Below are positions 36,836-46,458 of a stretch of DNA of 64,000 nt, one piece after another; position 1 is the stretch's first letter; every line of letters begins with the position of its first letter. Location: NCBI GenBank assembly GCA_900473915.1, contig UCNG01000002.1:213718-277717 (forward strand), written 5' to 3'. The position numbers and the translations under genes are program-made. The notes below the pieces were generated by a model. That model saw only the letters and a program-made list of their open reading frames with translations, was not told the origin of the DNA and made no database searches. The stretch comes from Hyphomicrobiales bacterium (GTDB lineage Bacteria > Pseudomonadota > Alphaproteobacteria > Rhizobiales > Rhizobiaceae).

Positions 36836-38203
36836 GTGTTCAAAACGTGCAAAGGACTGGTAGCGGCCGCAGCATTGTTGTCTGGCACCATTTTAACGGG
36901 GCAGGCGGCGTTCTCGGAGACGCTGACCGGCGCTCTCGTAAAGGCCTACAAGAACAATGCTAACCTGAACTACTCGCGCGCAGGCGTTCGTGTTACGGAT
37001 GAAAGTGTGGCGATTGCCAAGTCCGGCTATCGTCCACAGATCACCGGAAGCTATGACGTAGGGCGTGGCAAGACGCCTTCAAGCCGGGGATATCGCACGA
37101 CAGGCACGTTCGGCATCGAGTTGAACCAGATGCTGTTCGACGGGTTTCAGACCAAGAACAATGTCGCCGCCGCAGAAACGCAAGTCTTCGCCCAGCGGGA
37201 AAACCTTCGCAACGAAGAGCAGAACAGACTCTATGAGGCGGTAACCGCCTATATGGATGTCTATAAAGCGCGCCAGATTGCAGTTCTGCGTGAGCGCAAC
37301 CTGGCGGCCTTGAACGAGCAGGTGCGTGCCGCAAGGGCTCGTCTCGATGTGGGTGAAGGTACGCGCACCGACGTTGCGCAGGCCGATGCCAGCCGTTCGA
37401 CTGCGGTTGCGGCGCTGAACTCGGCGCGTGCGGACGTCAAGTCGGCAGAAGCGACCTATGTGCAGGTTGTTGGCGTTCAGCCGGACAAGCTTGCAACCGC
37501 TACGGCAGCCAAAAACCTGCCAAGTTCGCCAAGCCAGGCATTTGCCATTGCGACCGCCGGGCATCCCGGCATTCTTGCGACCCAATATGCCGTCAATGCC
37601 GCCGGATATAATGTGAAAGCCAAGGAAGGTGCTTTGCTGCCGTCCGTCGGCCTCAAGGCAAGCGCCAGCCATCTCGATACCTATTCTGGTGAAGGCGGCT
37701 CGCAGACTGACGGCAATTCGGCCTCGATTGGTGTCGGCGTCAGCATTCCGATCTATACTGGTGGCCGCACATCGGCGCAGGTTCGCCAGTCCAAGGAACA
37801 GCTCGGTCAGGCGCGTATCGAAGTCGATGTCGTTCGCGATCAGGTCCGTCAGGCGATCAGTTCGGCATGGTCGCAGCTCGAAGCGGCCCGCGCATCGGTC
37901 AAGGCAAACCGTGACGGCATTGCCGCTGCACAGCTTGCTCTCGACGGTGTCATCGAAGAACGCAAGGTCGGACAGCGCACCACGCTTGACGTCTTGAATG
38001 CGCAGAACGACCTCATCACCGCGCAGATTGCACTGGTTGAGTCCGAGCGCAATGTCGTCGTCGCCAGCTATGCGCTTCTGAATGCAACGGGTCGCATGAC
38101 CGCGAGCCAGATGGGCCTGCAGGTTGCCGAGTACAAGCCGGAAGAGCATTATAAGGCCGTCAAGGACAAGTGGTTCGGCCTGCGCACGCCGGATGGCCGC
38201 TGA
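36836..38203 (+). CDS. TolC-family outer membrane channel (BepC-like)
   Basis: Outer-membrane exit duct for efflux pumps and type I secretion. From the GTG at 36836 (TGAGGT six bases upstream) the product has 455 residues; ATG at 36824 is an alternative with no ribosome site. The signal peptide ends near AAFSE. Two OEP-type repeats are seen, beginning at ETLTGALVKAYKNN and at AFAIATAGHPG, with long heptad helices (ARARLDVGEGTRTDVAQAD and ERKVGQRTTLDVLNAQND). In Brucella suis the orthologue BepC serves BepDE and BepFG pumps; no pump genes are in this window. Confidence 0.93.
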   Translation: MFKTCKGLVAAAALLSGTILTGQAAFSETLTGALVKAYKNNANLNYSRAGVRVTDESVAIAKSGYRPQITGSYDVGRGKTPSSRGYRTTGTFGIELNQMLFDGFQTKNNVAAAETQVFAQRENLRNEEQNRLYEAVTAYMDVYKARQIAVLRERNLAALNEQVRAARARLDVGEGTRTDVAQADASRSTAVAALNSARADVKSAEATYVQVVGVQPDKLATATAAKNLPSSPSQAFAIATAGHPGILATQYAVNAAGYNVKAKEGALLPSVGLKASASHLDTYSGEGGSQTDGNSASIGVGVSIPIYTGGRTSAQVRQSKEQLGQARIEVDVVRDQVRQAISSAWSQLEAARASVKANRDGIAAAQLALDGVIEERKVGQRTTLDVLNAQNDLITAQIALVESERNVVVASYALLNATGRMTASQMGLQVAEYKPEEHYKAVKDKWFGLRTPDGR

Positions 38204-38231
38204 TCGGTTTTCCCAAGAGGACCATCAATTG

Positions 38232-38260
38232 AAAAGGCACCTTCGGGTGCCTTTTGTTTT
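38232..38260 (+). terminator. Intrinsic terminator of tolC
   Basis: AAAAGGCACC-TTCG-GGTGCCTTTT with T-run; 28 bases after the tolC stop. Confidence 0.92.
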
Positions 38261-38435
38261 GCCGCCGATTCGACGTTTTCCGCATCGCAAAGATTAACAA
38301 ATCCATAAAGCTGTGAGTTTGAACCCGCCAGCCTTGGCTGGGGATTCTCAAACGCAGGATCGTCCGCTACCCTTAATCCATTGATTCTCTGTCTTTTGCA
38401 GACAATGTCGCAATACAGGAAAACGGATAGCAGTC

Positions 38436-39209
38436 ATGGCACAGACATCCAGCGCAGCACGGGAACCGTCAATGGAAGAAATACTCGCTTCCATTCGCAG
38501 GATCATCGAAGACAGCGATGTCACCCGCCAACCGATGCCATTGGCCGGTTCTCCGGTTCGTGGTGAGGTCGCGGAATTCCGCCGTCCGGCCGAGGAAAAA
38601 TCGGTCACTCAGCCGGAGAAGCCCGCCATGATGCGCAACGTGTTCCAGGACGAGCCGACATTGCGCGGTCCGATTGCCGAGCCGCTGAAAGCCGCTCCCG
38701 AACCTGAAGCCGAGGCCGACGATGAGGATGATGTCGTTCTCAATGCAGAGAATGACGATCACTCCAATGTCGGGGCTACGTCATCCGTGGAACAGTCGGT
38801 CGAGGCTGCCACATCTCTCGAAGAAATCGATCTTTCGGTTGAGACGGATATAGCCGAGGCACTTGATGCCATGCTCAAACCGGACGTCACTGCAGAAATC
38901 GGGTCGGCCCCCACCGTTACGAGACAGGAGGTTCCGGTTCAGCCCGAGGCTGCGACGCCGGTCGCGGAACCTGTTGCAAAGACGATGCCTGCTGCCCATA
39001 TACTGTCGCAGGTCGCCGAACGTCAGGTGGCAGCGGCATTTCAGGATTTGAACCATGCCGTTCGCGCCGAGCCGCGTCGTTCGTTCGATGATATCGCTAC
39101 GGAACTGTTGCGTCCGATGCTGCAAGACTGGCTCGACAACAATCTGCCTACGCTTGTTGAGCGGCTCGTCCGGGAAGAAATCGAGCGGGTAGTGCGCGGC
39201 GAACGTTAG
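38436..39209 (+). CDS. popZ: PopZ-like polar organising protein (DUF2497)
   Basis: A 257-residue protein with the two-part layout of PopZ, which forms a polar hub that tethers chromosome centromere and cell-cycle regulators in alphaproteobacteria. N-terminal helix SMEEILASIRRIIEDSD (about 12-28) is the partner-binding region; the middle (35-180) is acidic and Pro/Ala/Glu-rich; the C-terminal oligomerising part is LLRPMLQDWLDNNLPTLVERL with VREEIERVV. Next to valS, as in relatives. Its TAG stop is the first triplet of a repeat element. Confidence 0.92.
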   Translation: MAQTSSAAREPSMEEILASIRRIIEDSDVTRQPMPLAGSPVRGEVAEFRRPAEEKSVTQPEKPAMMRNVFQDEPTLRGPIAEPLKAAPEPEAEADDEDDVVLNAENDDHSNVGATSSVEQSVEAATSLEEIDLSVETDIAEALDAMLKPDVTAEIGSAPTVTRQEVPVQPEAATPVAEPVAKTMPAAHILSQVAERQVAAAFQDLNHAVRAEPRRSFDDIATELLRPMLQDWLDNNLPTLVERLVREEIERVVRGER

Positions 39210-39309
39210 TGCGCATCCCGAAAACTGTGAAACGGTTTTCGGAAAAGATGCGCTGTAAAACAAACAGTTAGAGCGCCGATCTGATCCATAGGATCGAGAA
39301 GCGCTCTAA
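39207..39309 (+). repeat. Composite palindromic repeat, copy 3 (starts at the popZ stop)
   Basis: Begins TAGTGCGCATCCCG; the left palindrome spans GCGCATCCCGAAAAC to TTTTCGGAAAAGATGCGC, then AAACAAACAGTTAGAGC, and a right hairpin with AGAGCGC/GCGCTCT arms ending in TAAG. The architecture equals copies at 16200-16308 and 55121-55222. Confidence 0.8.
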
Positions 39310-39474
39310 GTGGTATCAAAGCGATCTATCGAAGTGTTACCCGTCTGTGCAGCAGGCGGGTTTTCACTTTTCAAGCGGCCAATGGTGGCATCATCACTTT
39401 TAAAGTGATTTGTCAGCTGTTAGTTGCTATTGAGCCCTCAATCCATTCATCGCGCATAAAGACCGGATAATTCC

Positions 39475-42207
39475 ATGCTTGAGAAGACCTATGACGCCGC
39501 GGCCATAGAGCCGAAAATTGCTGAACGCTGGGAAGAAGCGGGTGCATTCAAGGCGGGTGCAGGCGCGAAGCCGGGAGCCGATCCGTTCGCCGTGGTTATT
39601 CCGCCGCCGAACGTCACGGGATCGCTGCATATGGGCCACGCCCTCAACAACACGATCCAGGACATCATGGTTCGCTTCGAGCGCATGCGCGGCAAGAACG
39701 TGCTGTGGCAGCCCGGCATGGATCACGCCGGCATTGCGACGCAGATGGTTGTCGAACGGCAGCTTGCCGAACGGCAGGAGCCAAACCGTCACGTCATGGG
39801 CCGTGAGAAGTTCATCGAGCGGGTCTGGCAGTGGAAGGCTGAATCCGGCGGCATGATTTCCAATCAGCTTCGCCGCCTTGGCGCCTCGTGCGACTGGTCG
39901 CGCGAACGCTTCACGATGGACGAGGGGCTTTCGCGCGCGGTTCTGGAAGTTTTCGTCACGCTCTACAAGCAGGGCCTGATTTATCGCGACAAGCGTCTGG
40001 TCAACTGGGACCCGAAGCTGCTGACGGCGATTTCCGATATCGAAGTTGAATCGCGTGAAACGAAAGGCCACCTGTGGCATTTCCGTTATCCGCTTGAGAA
40101 CGTGCCTTTCGATCCGGAAAACCCGCATACCTATATCGTCGTTGCGACCACGCGCCCGGAAACCATGCTTGGTGATACCGGCGTTGCGGTCAATCCCAAG
40201 GATGGGCGCTACCACGCACTGGTCGGCAACGATGTCGTTTTGCCGCTCGTCGGGCGTCATATTCCAATCGTTGCGGACGATTACGCCGATCCGGAAGCCG
40301 GTTCTGGTGCGGTCAAGATCACGCCTGCGCACGATTTCAACGATTTCGAGGTCGGCAAGCGCAATGACCTGCGCGCCATCAACATCCTGACGCCTGAGGC
40401 ATCCATTACCCTGAAGGGGAATAACGACTTCCTCGAAGGCCTAGAACTGGCTCCTGAACTGAAGGCGCTCATCAATGAGCTCGACGGCCAGGATCGTTTT
40501 GCGGTTCGCAAGCGCATTGTCGAACTGATGGACGAGCGCGGCTATCTGGAGAAGGTCGAGGACCACACGCACGCCGTTCCGCACGGTGATCGTGGCGGCG
40601 TGCCGATCGAACCTTACCTGACCGACCAGTGGTATGTGAATGCTGCCGAACTGGCCAAGCCGGCGATGGTTGCGGTTCGCAACGGCACCACGCAGATCGT
40701 GCCGAAGAACTGGGAAAAGACCTATTTCGACTGGATGGAAAACATCCAGCCATGGTGCGTCTCGCGCCAGCTCTGGTGGGGGCACCAGATTCCGGCCTGG
40801 TACGGTCCCGATGGCAAATGCTTCGTCGAAAAGAGCGAGGCGGAAGCCAAGGCCTCCGCACGCGCGCACTACGGCGAAGATGTTGCACTGGAACGCGACA
40901 CCGACGTTCTCGATACGTGGTTCTCGTCTGCCCTATGGCCGTTCTCGACGCTCGGCTGGCCGGACAAAACGCCGGAACTTGCCACCTATTATCCGACCAG
41001 TGTTCTGGTTACGGGGTTTGACATCCTGTTCTTCTGGGTTGCCCGCATGATGATGATGGGCCTCCACTTCATGGAGGAAATCCCGTTCCACACGGTCTAC
41101 CTGCATGCTTTGGTTCGCGACAAGAACGGCGCGAAAATGTCGAAGTCGAAGGGCAATGTCATCGATCCGCTGGAGCTGATGGATGAATACGGTGCCGACG
41201 CGCTCCGGTTCACCCTTGCCATCATGGCCGCTCAGGGCCGTGACGTGAAGCTCGATCCGGCACGTATCGCAGGCTATCGCAATTTCGGCACCAAGCTGTG
41301 GAACGCAACACGCTTTGCCCAGATGAACGGCGTGAAGCTCGACGCCGGTTTCAAGCCCGAAAATGCCAAGCTTGCAGTCAATCGCTGGATTTTGACCGAG
41401 CTGACCAAGGCGACCCGCGCGGTAACCGAAGGCATCGCTACCTATCGTTTCAACGAAGCGGCGGGCGCGGCCTATCGATTTGTCTGGAACCAGTTCTGCG
41501 ACTGGTATCTGGAACTGCTCAAGCCGATCTTCATGGGCGACGACGAAACCGCAAAGGCGGAGGCTCAGGCTACGGCGGCCTATTGCCTGGACGAGATCTA
41601 CAAGCTCCTGCATCCCTTCATGCCATTCATGACGGAAGAGCTGTGGACCCTGACGGCGGGCGAGGGACAGAAGCGCGACACTGTGCTGGCGCTTGCGGCC
41701 TGGCCGGAACTGTCCTTCGAGGATGAGGAAGCTGCTGCCGACATCAACTGGCTTGTTGATCTTGTCACCGGAATTCGTTCGGTTCGTGCCGAGATGAATG
41801 TGCCTGCTGGCGCGATTGCCCCGGTCGTTGTCCTCGATGCCAATTCGGCAAGCGTGGAGCGGTTTGCCCGCCACGATGCGGCCATCAAGCGCCTCGCCCG
41901 CGTGGAAAGCGTTGCGTTTGAAGCGCAGGCTCCAAAAGGGTCGGCACAGATGCTGCTGGGTGAGGCGACAATCTGCATCCCGCTTGGCAATCTGATCGAC
42001 CTCAAGGCCGAATCCGCGCGCCTTGCCAAGGAGGCTGGCAAGATTGCCGCTGAAATGGATCGCATCGAGAAGAAGCTCTCCAACGAGAAGTTCGTTGCCA
42101 ATGCGCGCGAAGAGGTCGTTGAAGCCGAGCGTGAGCGGTTGGCCGAATTGAAGGAAGCAGCACAGCGCGTGGCGACCGCGGAGTCACGCATTCGTGATGC
42201 GAGCTGA
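39475..42207 (+). CDS. valS: Valyl-tRNA synthetase
   Basis: 910 residues, class I synthetase that charges tRNA-Val and edits threonine. HIGH motif in PPNVTGSLHMGHAL (about 42-55), KMSKS in KMSKSKGNVIDP (about 552), the CP1 editing domain between them (TTRPETMLGDT near 223), and a C-terminal coiled coil (AESARLAKEAGKIAAEMDRI) typical of bacterial ValRS. A 301-residue frame on the other strand near the start is a shadow. Confidence 0.97.
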   Translation: MLEKTYDAAAIEPKIAERWEEAGAFKAGAGAKPGADPFAVVIPPPNVTGSLHMGHALNNTIQDIMVRFERMRGKNVLWQPGMDHAGIATQMVVERQLAERQEPNRHVMGREKFIERVWQWKAESGGMISNQLRRLGASCDWSRERFTMDEGLSRAVLEVFVTLYKQGLIYRDKRLVNWDPKLLTAISDIEVESRETKGHLWHFRYPLENVPFDPENPHTYIVVATTRPETMLGDTGVAVNPKDGRYHALVGNDVVLPLVGRHIPIVADDYADPEAGSGAVKITPAHDFNDFEVGKRNDLRAINILTPEASITLKGNNDFLEGLELAPELKALINELDGQDRFAVRKRIVELMDERGYLEKVEDHTHAVPHGDRGGVPIEPYLTDQWYVNAAELAKPAMVAVRNGTTQIVPKNWEKTYFDWMENIQPWCVSRQLWWGHQIPAWYGPDGKCFVEKSEAEAKASARAHYGEDVALERDTDVLDTWFSSALWPFSTLGWPDKTPELATYYPTSVLVTGFDILFFWVARMMMMGLHFMEEIPFHTVYLHALVRDKNGAKMSKSKGNVIDPLELMDEYGADALRFTLAIMAAQGRDVKLDPARIAGYRNFGTKLWNATRFAQMNGVKLDAGFKPENAKLAVNRWILTELTKATRAVTEGIATYRFNEAAGAAYRFVWNQFCDWYLELLKPIFMGDDETAKAEAQATAAYCLDEIYKLLHPFMPFMTEELWTLTAGEGQKRDTVLALAAWPELSFEDEEAAADINWLVDLVTGIRSVRAEMNVPAGAIAPVVVLDANSASVERFARHDAAIKRLARVESVAFEAQAPKGSAQMLLGEATICIPLGNLIDLKAESARLAKEAGKIAAEMDRIEKKLSNEKFVANAREEVVEAERERLAELKEAAQRVATAESRIRDAS

Positions 42208-42249
42208 TTTGATCTGACCTGAAAACGACCCCACGTTTTTCGAATCAAG

Positions 42250-42284
42250 CACCCGGCAGCGCATTTCGCTGCCGGGTGTTTTTT
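42250..42284 (+). terminator. Intrinsic terminator of valS
   Basis: CACCCGGCAGCG...CGCTGCCGGGTG hairpin followed by TTTTTTG; 42 bases after the stop. Confidence 0.92.
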
Positions 42285-42601
42285 GTGCCGGAGGTGGATT
42301 TCGGCGCAATTCAACCGCTGGAACGATTGATCGAACCGCCGTTTCGATTGTTTTTGACTAATGTTGCGCTTTCGCAACAAGGCGAAAAAGAGGTCAAAAA
42401 CTGGGCGATTTGCGCATATTTTGACGTTCGCGTGACCGATTACTGCTAATGAACGGCCTCAGGATCGAAGTTTTGGCCATTTTCGACAGATGCCGCGAAA
42501 ATTGTATGATGCTAATCCAATTTAATGGATATTGCGGCTTCAAACCTTCCTGATTTACGTTTTCGTCAACGTTAATATCGTTGCTGTGTGGGAGGACATT
42601 T
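42285..42601. other. Intergenic region before the FadL-like gene
   Basis: About 317 bp with no gene. It becomes AT-rich toward the FadL-like start and should contain its promoter, but I see no confident -35/-10 pair. Confidence 0.4.
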
Positions 42602-43867
42602 ATGAGTGTACAGCGCGTGAAAATGGCGGGAATGGTCGCGGCTCTCCTCGGGAGCGCGGTTGCAGCCAATGCAGGTGGTTTCGAGCGTAGCTCGCAGGAT
42701 TTCGATATCCTTTTCGAAAAAGGGAACGTTGTCGACACCACCGGCACCTATATCATGCCGCAGCGAAAGCTGAAAAATATCCAAGGTTCGCCAATCGCTG
42801 CGAAAACGGGCGGTATAAACCCGATCACCAAGCGGCCATATGAAACCGAAGTTGACGAAGCCAAGAGCTATTGGGTTCCGAAAGCATCTGCGAAGTTCGA
42901 CCTGACCGATGATTTTGCCTGCGCGGCCCAGTATCGGCAGCCTTGGGGTATTCACACTGACGTTGGCGTCGATACGGTCCGCATGTATACCGCGATCGAG
43001 CAGAAGATTTCCTCGAACGATTACGGCGTGAATTGCTCGTATCGCTTTGCAGCCGGAGAGAAGAGCTATTTCCGCATTCTCGGCGGCGTCAGCTATCAGG
43101 AGCTTCGGGGTGAACAAACTCGAATGATCCCGGGTATTGACCCGCGCGATAATCCGACGAAGTTTCCGTTCCCTGGTCCGTTCCGCGTAGCGTCTCTGGA
43201 CGTAGAGGATGAAGCCATCGGCTGGCGTCTCGGTGCGGCCTACGAAATCCCTGAATATGCGATGCGCGCGACGCTCGTTTACCAGTCCAAGGTCAAGTAC
43301 AACCTTGAAGGAACGATTGATAATCTGGCGATTGTCGGTGGGCGTGCGCTGCCGATCAACGTTGAAAGTGACGTTGCGACGCCGCAATCGGTTGAGTTCA
43401 AGTTCCAGACCGGTATCGCTCCAGACTGGCTTGCTTTCGGTTCGGTCAAGTGGACTGACTGGTCATCCATCAGCCACGTGGATTTCAACACATCCGACAG
43501 CAAGATTGCTCGCAAGGGAACAACGATCACCAGTTTGAACCTGTATTATCAGGATGGCTGGACGGTGAGCGGTGGTGTTGGCCACAAGCTTAACGAACAA
43601 TGGTCCCTGGCCGGTACTGTAACCTGGGACCGTGGTACCAGCACAGGCCTGACATCGCAGACTGACGTATGGCTGTTCGGCCTGGGAACCAACTACAAGC
43701 CGAACGATCAGTTCGAGGTTCGTCTTGCTGGCGCGGCTGGCTGGCTGTCCTCCGGTGAGCTTGATGATACCGTTGTCGGTGGCAAGCCGAGCCTTACGGG
43801 TTCCAAGGGCAGATTCGGCAATGACTTTGTGGGTGGTTTGTCACTCACTGCCAAGGTCAAGTTCTAG
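42602..43867 (+). CDS. FadL/OmpP1/TodX-family outer membrane transporter
   Basis: A 421-residue outer-membrane beta-barrel for long-chain fatty acids or other hydrophobic compounds. The signal peptide runs to SAVAANAGGF (about 23). The N-terminal hatch begins GGFERSSQDFDILF. Alternating hydrophobic strands fill the rest, and the C-terminus ends LTAKVKF, with a terminal Phe as barrel-insertion signal. ATG at 42602 has GGGAGG nine bases before it. TAG of the stop codon is the first triplet of a repeat element. No degradation enzymes are near. Confidence 0.9.
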   Translation: MSVQRVKMAGMVAALLGSAVAANAGGFERSSQDFDILFEKGNVVDTTGTYIMPQRKLKNIQGSPIAAKTGGINPITKRPYETEVDEAKSYWVPKASAKFDLTDDFACAAQYRQPWGIHTDVGVDTVRMYTAIEQKISSNDYGVNCSYRFAAGEKSYFRILGGVSYQELRGEQTRMIPGIDPRDNPTKFPFPGPFRVASLDVEDEAIGWRLGAAYEIPEYAMRATLVYQSKVKYNLEGTIDNLAIVGGRALPINVESDVATPQSVEFKFQTGIAPDWLAFGSVKWTDWSSISHVDFNTSDSKIARKGTTITSLNLYYQDGWTVSGGVGHKLNEQWSLAGTVTWDRGTSTGLTSQTDVWLFGLGTNYKPNDQFEVRLAGAAGWLSSGELDDTVVGGKPSLTGSKGRFGNDFVGGLSLTAKVKF

Positions 43868-43920
43868 AGTACTTCCGAGCGAGCGGTTCCAACGGTTTCG
43901 TTAAAACAAGAGCCGCTCCA
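43865..43920 (+). repeat. Palindromic repeat, copy 4 (starts at the FadL stop)
   Basis: TAGAGTACTTCCGAGC opens it, nearly the same as copy 1 (TAGAGTATTTCCGAGC). Then GAGCGGTTCC and AGAGCCGCTC pair. It is shorter than the composite copies. The first triplet is the FadL stop codon. Confidence 0.7.
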
Positions 43921-43940
43921 AGCTTGACGCATGAGACATG

Positions 43941-43968
43941 AAAAAGCCCGGCATTGCCGGGCTTTTTT
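43941..43968. terminator. Bidirectional terminator between FadL-like and dehydrogenase genes
   Basis: AAAAAGCCCGGC-ATT-GCCGGGCTTTTTT, perfect arms with A- and T-runs. Confidence 0.92.
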
Positions 43969-43986
43969 CGTTTGGTGTGGTCTTGA

Positions 43987-44865
43987 TTACTGTTCAAGCC
44001 GCGCAAGCAGTGAAGACGTATCCCAGCGACCGCCGCCGATCTTCTGCACTTCCTTGTAGAACTGATCCACGAGGGCCGTAACCGGCAGAAGCGCGCCGTT
44101 GCGGTTGGCTTCCTCAAGGCAGATGCCAAGGTCCTTGCGCATCCAGTCGACGGCAAAGCCGAAATCATATTTGCCCTGGTTCATGGTGCCGGAGCGGTTT
44201 TCCATCTGCCAGGAGCCCGCTGCCCCCTTCGAAATGACCGAGATCAGCTTTTCGATATCGAGACCGGCCTTCTTGCCGAAATGGATACCTTCTGCCAGCC
44301 CTTGAACGAGACCGGCAATGCATATCTGGTTGACCATCTTTGCAAGCTGGCCCGAGCCGACCGGTCCCATGCGGCCGACCATGCGCGCATAGGCATCGAT
44401 AACAGGCTTGGCGCGTTCGAAAACTGCCTCTGATGCGCCGACCATGACCGTCAGCACGCCGTTTTCGGCGCCAGCCTGTCCGCCCGAGACAGGTGCATCG
44501 ATGAAATGAAAGCCGCGCTTTTGCGCTTCGGCGTCCAGTTCGCGGGCAACCTCGGCGGATGCGGTGGTATTATCGATGAAAATCGTATCCTTCCTCATGG
44601 CCGAAAAAGCGCCATCCGGCCCAATGGTCACAGAACGAAGATCGTCGTCATTGCCAACACAGGCGAAAACAAAGTCGGCATCATGCACTGCTTCGGCAGG
44701 CGTGGGGGCAAAGCTTCCACCGAACTCCTTGGCCCACTTTTCGGCCTTGGCCGTCGTGCGATTATAAACCGTGACGTCGTGACCGCCTTTGTTCTTGAGA
44801 TGCCCTGCCATGGGATAACCCATAACGCCTAAGCCTAGAAAGGCGACTTTAGCCGCTGTCGTCAT
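43987..44865 (-). CDS. Beta-hydroxyacid dehydrogenase (3-hydroxyisobutyrate dehydrogenase family)
   Basis: A 292-residue NAD(P)-dependent dehydrogenase. Rossmann motif FLGLGVMGYPM (about 9-19), NRTTAKAEKW, substrate-binding DAPVSGGQAG (about 118-127) and catalytic Lys in GSGQLAKMVNQ (about 170-180). The true acid could be 3-hydroxyisobutyrate, tartronate semialdehyde or a succinic semialdehyde. The start at 44865 is supported by AGGAAG. It follows the GST gene by 29 bp and probably shares its transcript. Confidence 0.9.
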   Translation of the reverse strand: MTTAAKVAFLGLGVMGYPMAGHLKNKGGHDVTVYNRTTAKAEKWAKEFGGSFAPTPAEAVHDADFVFACVGNDDDLRSVTIGPDGAFSAMRKDTIFIDNTTASAEVARELDAEAQKRGFHFIDAPVSGGQAGAENGVLTVMVGASEAVFERAKPVIDAYARMVGRMGPVGSGQLAKMVNQICIAGLVQGLAEGIHFGKKAGLDIEKLISVISKGAAGSWQMENRSGTMNQGKYDFGFAVDWMRKDLGICLEEANRNGALLPVTALVDQFYKEVQKIGGGRWDTSSLLARLEQ

Positions 44866-44894
44866 TCGTTTCTTCCTTTGGATAACTGCCAAAA

Positions 44895-45515
44895 TCAGGT
44901 GAGCGGCGTCATAACGGCCGCCTTATAGGCTGGGCGCTGCTTAAGACGGCCATACCACTCTTCGAGGCGGGGAAGAGAGGGGCGTTCAATCGAAAACTCG
45001 AACCACGCATAGGCATAGCAGCCAATGGGAATATCGCCGATTCCGAAATTCTCGCCCGAGAACCAGGGCGTTTCCTTGAGGCCCTCGTCGGCAATCCGCA
45101 TCGAATGCGCCAGCCCCTCAAGGCCGCGTTTCAAAATGGCTGGATCGCGTTCCGCTTCCGGCAGCCGTATCATGTGCTTCATGACGTCGCTGAAATTGGT
45201 GTAGAAGGACGCGGACGCCCAATCCATCCATTTTTCGGCCTGGGCACGCTTGGCCGGTTCCTCGATCCATAGCGTGCCTTTACCATAAGCGGCTGCGAGA
45301 TAACGCGTAATGGTGTTGGATTCCCAAAGCACAGTGTCGCCGTCCTCCAGCAAGGGAATCAGGCCATTCGGGTTGCGGGCCAGATAAGCCGGGTCGTTCA
45401 ACCCGCCGAATGGACCACCAACATTGATCTGCTCATATTCAAGATCAAGTTCATGCGCTATCCAGAGCGCCTTCTTCACATTTGTGGAATTGATACGACC
45501 CCAGATTTTCAGCAT
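44895..45515 (-). CDS. Glutathione S-transferase family protein
   Basis: A 206-residue soluble GST. N-terminal thioredoxin-like domain with LKIWGRINSTNVKKALW (about 2-18, catalytic Ser/Asn region) and PNGLIPLLEDGD containing the cis-Pro, ESNTITRYLA (glutathione gamma-Glu binding). The C-terminal helical domain covers about 85-206. Substrate unknown. In front of the dehydrogenase gene on the same strand. Confidence 0.9.
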   Translation of the reverse strand: MLKIWGRINSTNVKKALWIAHELDLEYEQINVGGPFGGLNDPAYLARNPNGLIPLLEDGDTVLWESNTITRYLAAAYGKGTLWIEEPAKRAQAEKWMDWASASFYTNFSDVMKHMIRLPEAERDPAILKRGLEGLAHSMRIADEGLKETPWFSGENFGIGDIPIGCYAYAWFEFSIERPSLPRLEEWYGRLKQRPAYKAAVMTPLT

Positions 45516-45559
45516 GACTCAGCCTGTTGCATTACTGTCGAAAAATGCATTCTAAACAG

Positions 45560-45595
45560 ATCGTCCCCGAAAGTCGCAAGACTTCCGGGGACGAT
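45560..45595. terminator. Long hairpin after the amino-acid transporter genes
   Basis: ATCGTCCCCGAAAGTC and GACTTCCGGGGACGAT pair over 16 bases with one mismatch around GCAA. It lies 29 bases beyond the permease stop on the minus strand and ahead of the GST gene; likely ends the ABC transcript. Confidence 0.7.
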
Positions 45596-45623
45596 ATTTT
45601 GGCTTATGCCTATTTAGTGATCT

Positions 45624-46457
45624 CTAGCGAACAAGATGACGTGTCAGTCGCCGTTCGAGGTAATCCCAGATGTGTCGCAGACATTCGACGATCAGCAGAT
45701 AAATCACCGCCGCCCACAGATAAGTCTGGAAATCGAACGTGCGTGAATAGGCGCGGCGGGTTTCGCCCATGAGATCCAGAACGGTGATGATGGCCACAAT
45801 GGCCGACCCCTTGATCATCAGGATGATTTCATTGCCGTAAGGACGCAACGCCACGATGAGCGCCTGCGGAAGAATAACCTTCCAGAACGTCACCCGTTTG
45901 GAAATACCCAGCGCCGCAGCGCCTTCCCATTGGCCAGGTGCCACGCTCTGGATGGCGCCACGCAGGATTTCAGCCTGATAAGCCGCCGTGTTGAGCGAAA
46001 ACGCCAGAATGGCACAATTCCACGCATCCCGGAAAAACACCCATAGACCGATGCTTTCGAGGAACGGTCGGAAGGTGCCGAAGCCATAATAGATAAGGAA
46101 CGTCTGAGCGAGAAGCGGGGTGCCGCGAAAGAAATAGACGTAACCGAAAGCCACGCCGCGCAGCCATCGATTGTTTGACATGCGTGCGGCCGTGACTGGC
46201 AATGAAAGCAGCGCACCTATGGTGATGGATAGTGCGACCAGTTTCAGCGTTATCAGCAGCCCGGACCAATAGCGTGGCCCATAGGTTTCGAACAGGTCGA
46301 TACGCCAGGAATTATAGAGATAAATCGCGAGTCCGGCGAAGAGAAGGAGCCAGAGAGCCACGATGATATGGCCGGCGACGCGCATCCGCGTCCATTGCTT
46401 TACCACTGGTGGGGGAGCCATCACCGGAACTGTCGTGTGGGAAACCGTCTGGGTCAT
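45624..46457 (-). CDS. Polar amino-acid ABC transporter permease (HisM/ArtM type)
   Basis: An inner-membrane permease of 277 residues from ATG 46457 (GAGGT upstream; the frame is open to 46538). Five or six hydrophobic helices with a Pro-rich cytoplasmic start. The ABC-permease EAA loop appears as EGAAALGISKRVTFWKVILPQAL, here in parts (EGAAALGIS and ILPQALIVALRP). Starts one base after the first permease's stop. Pairs with it to form the membrane channel for cationic or other polar amino acids. Confidence 0.9.
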   Translation of the reverse strand: MTQTVSHTTVPVMAPPPVVKQWTRMRVAGHIIVALWLLLFAGLAIYLYNSWRIDLFETYGPRYWSGLLITLKLVALSITIGALLSLPVTAARMSNNRWLRGVAFGYVYFFRGTPLLAQTFLIYYGFGTFRPFLESIGLWVFFRDAWNCAILAFSLNTAAYQAEILRGAIQSVAPGQWEGAAALGISKRVTFWKVILPQALIVALRPYGNEIILMIKGSAIVAIITVLDLMGETRRAYSRTFDFQTYLWAAVIYLLIVECLRHIWDYLERRLTRHLVR

Positions 46458-46458
46458 G

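Noticed and set aside
39427-40332. 301-codon minus-strand frame at the start of valS
   Set aside because: Complement of highly conserved ValRS sequence without its own features.
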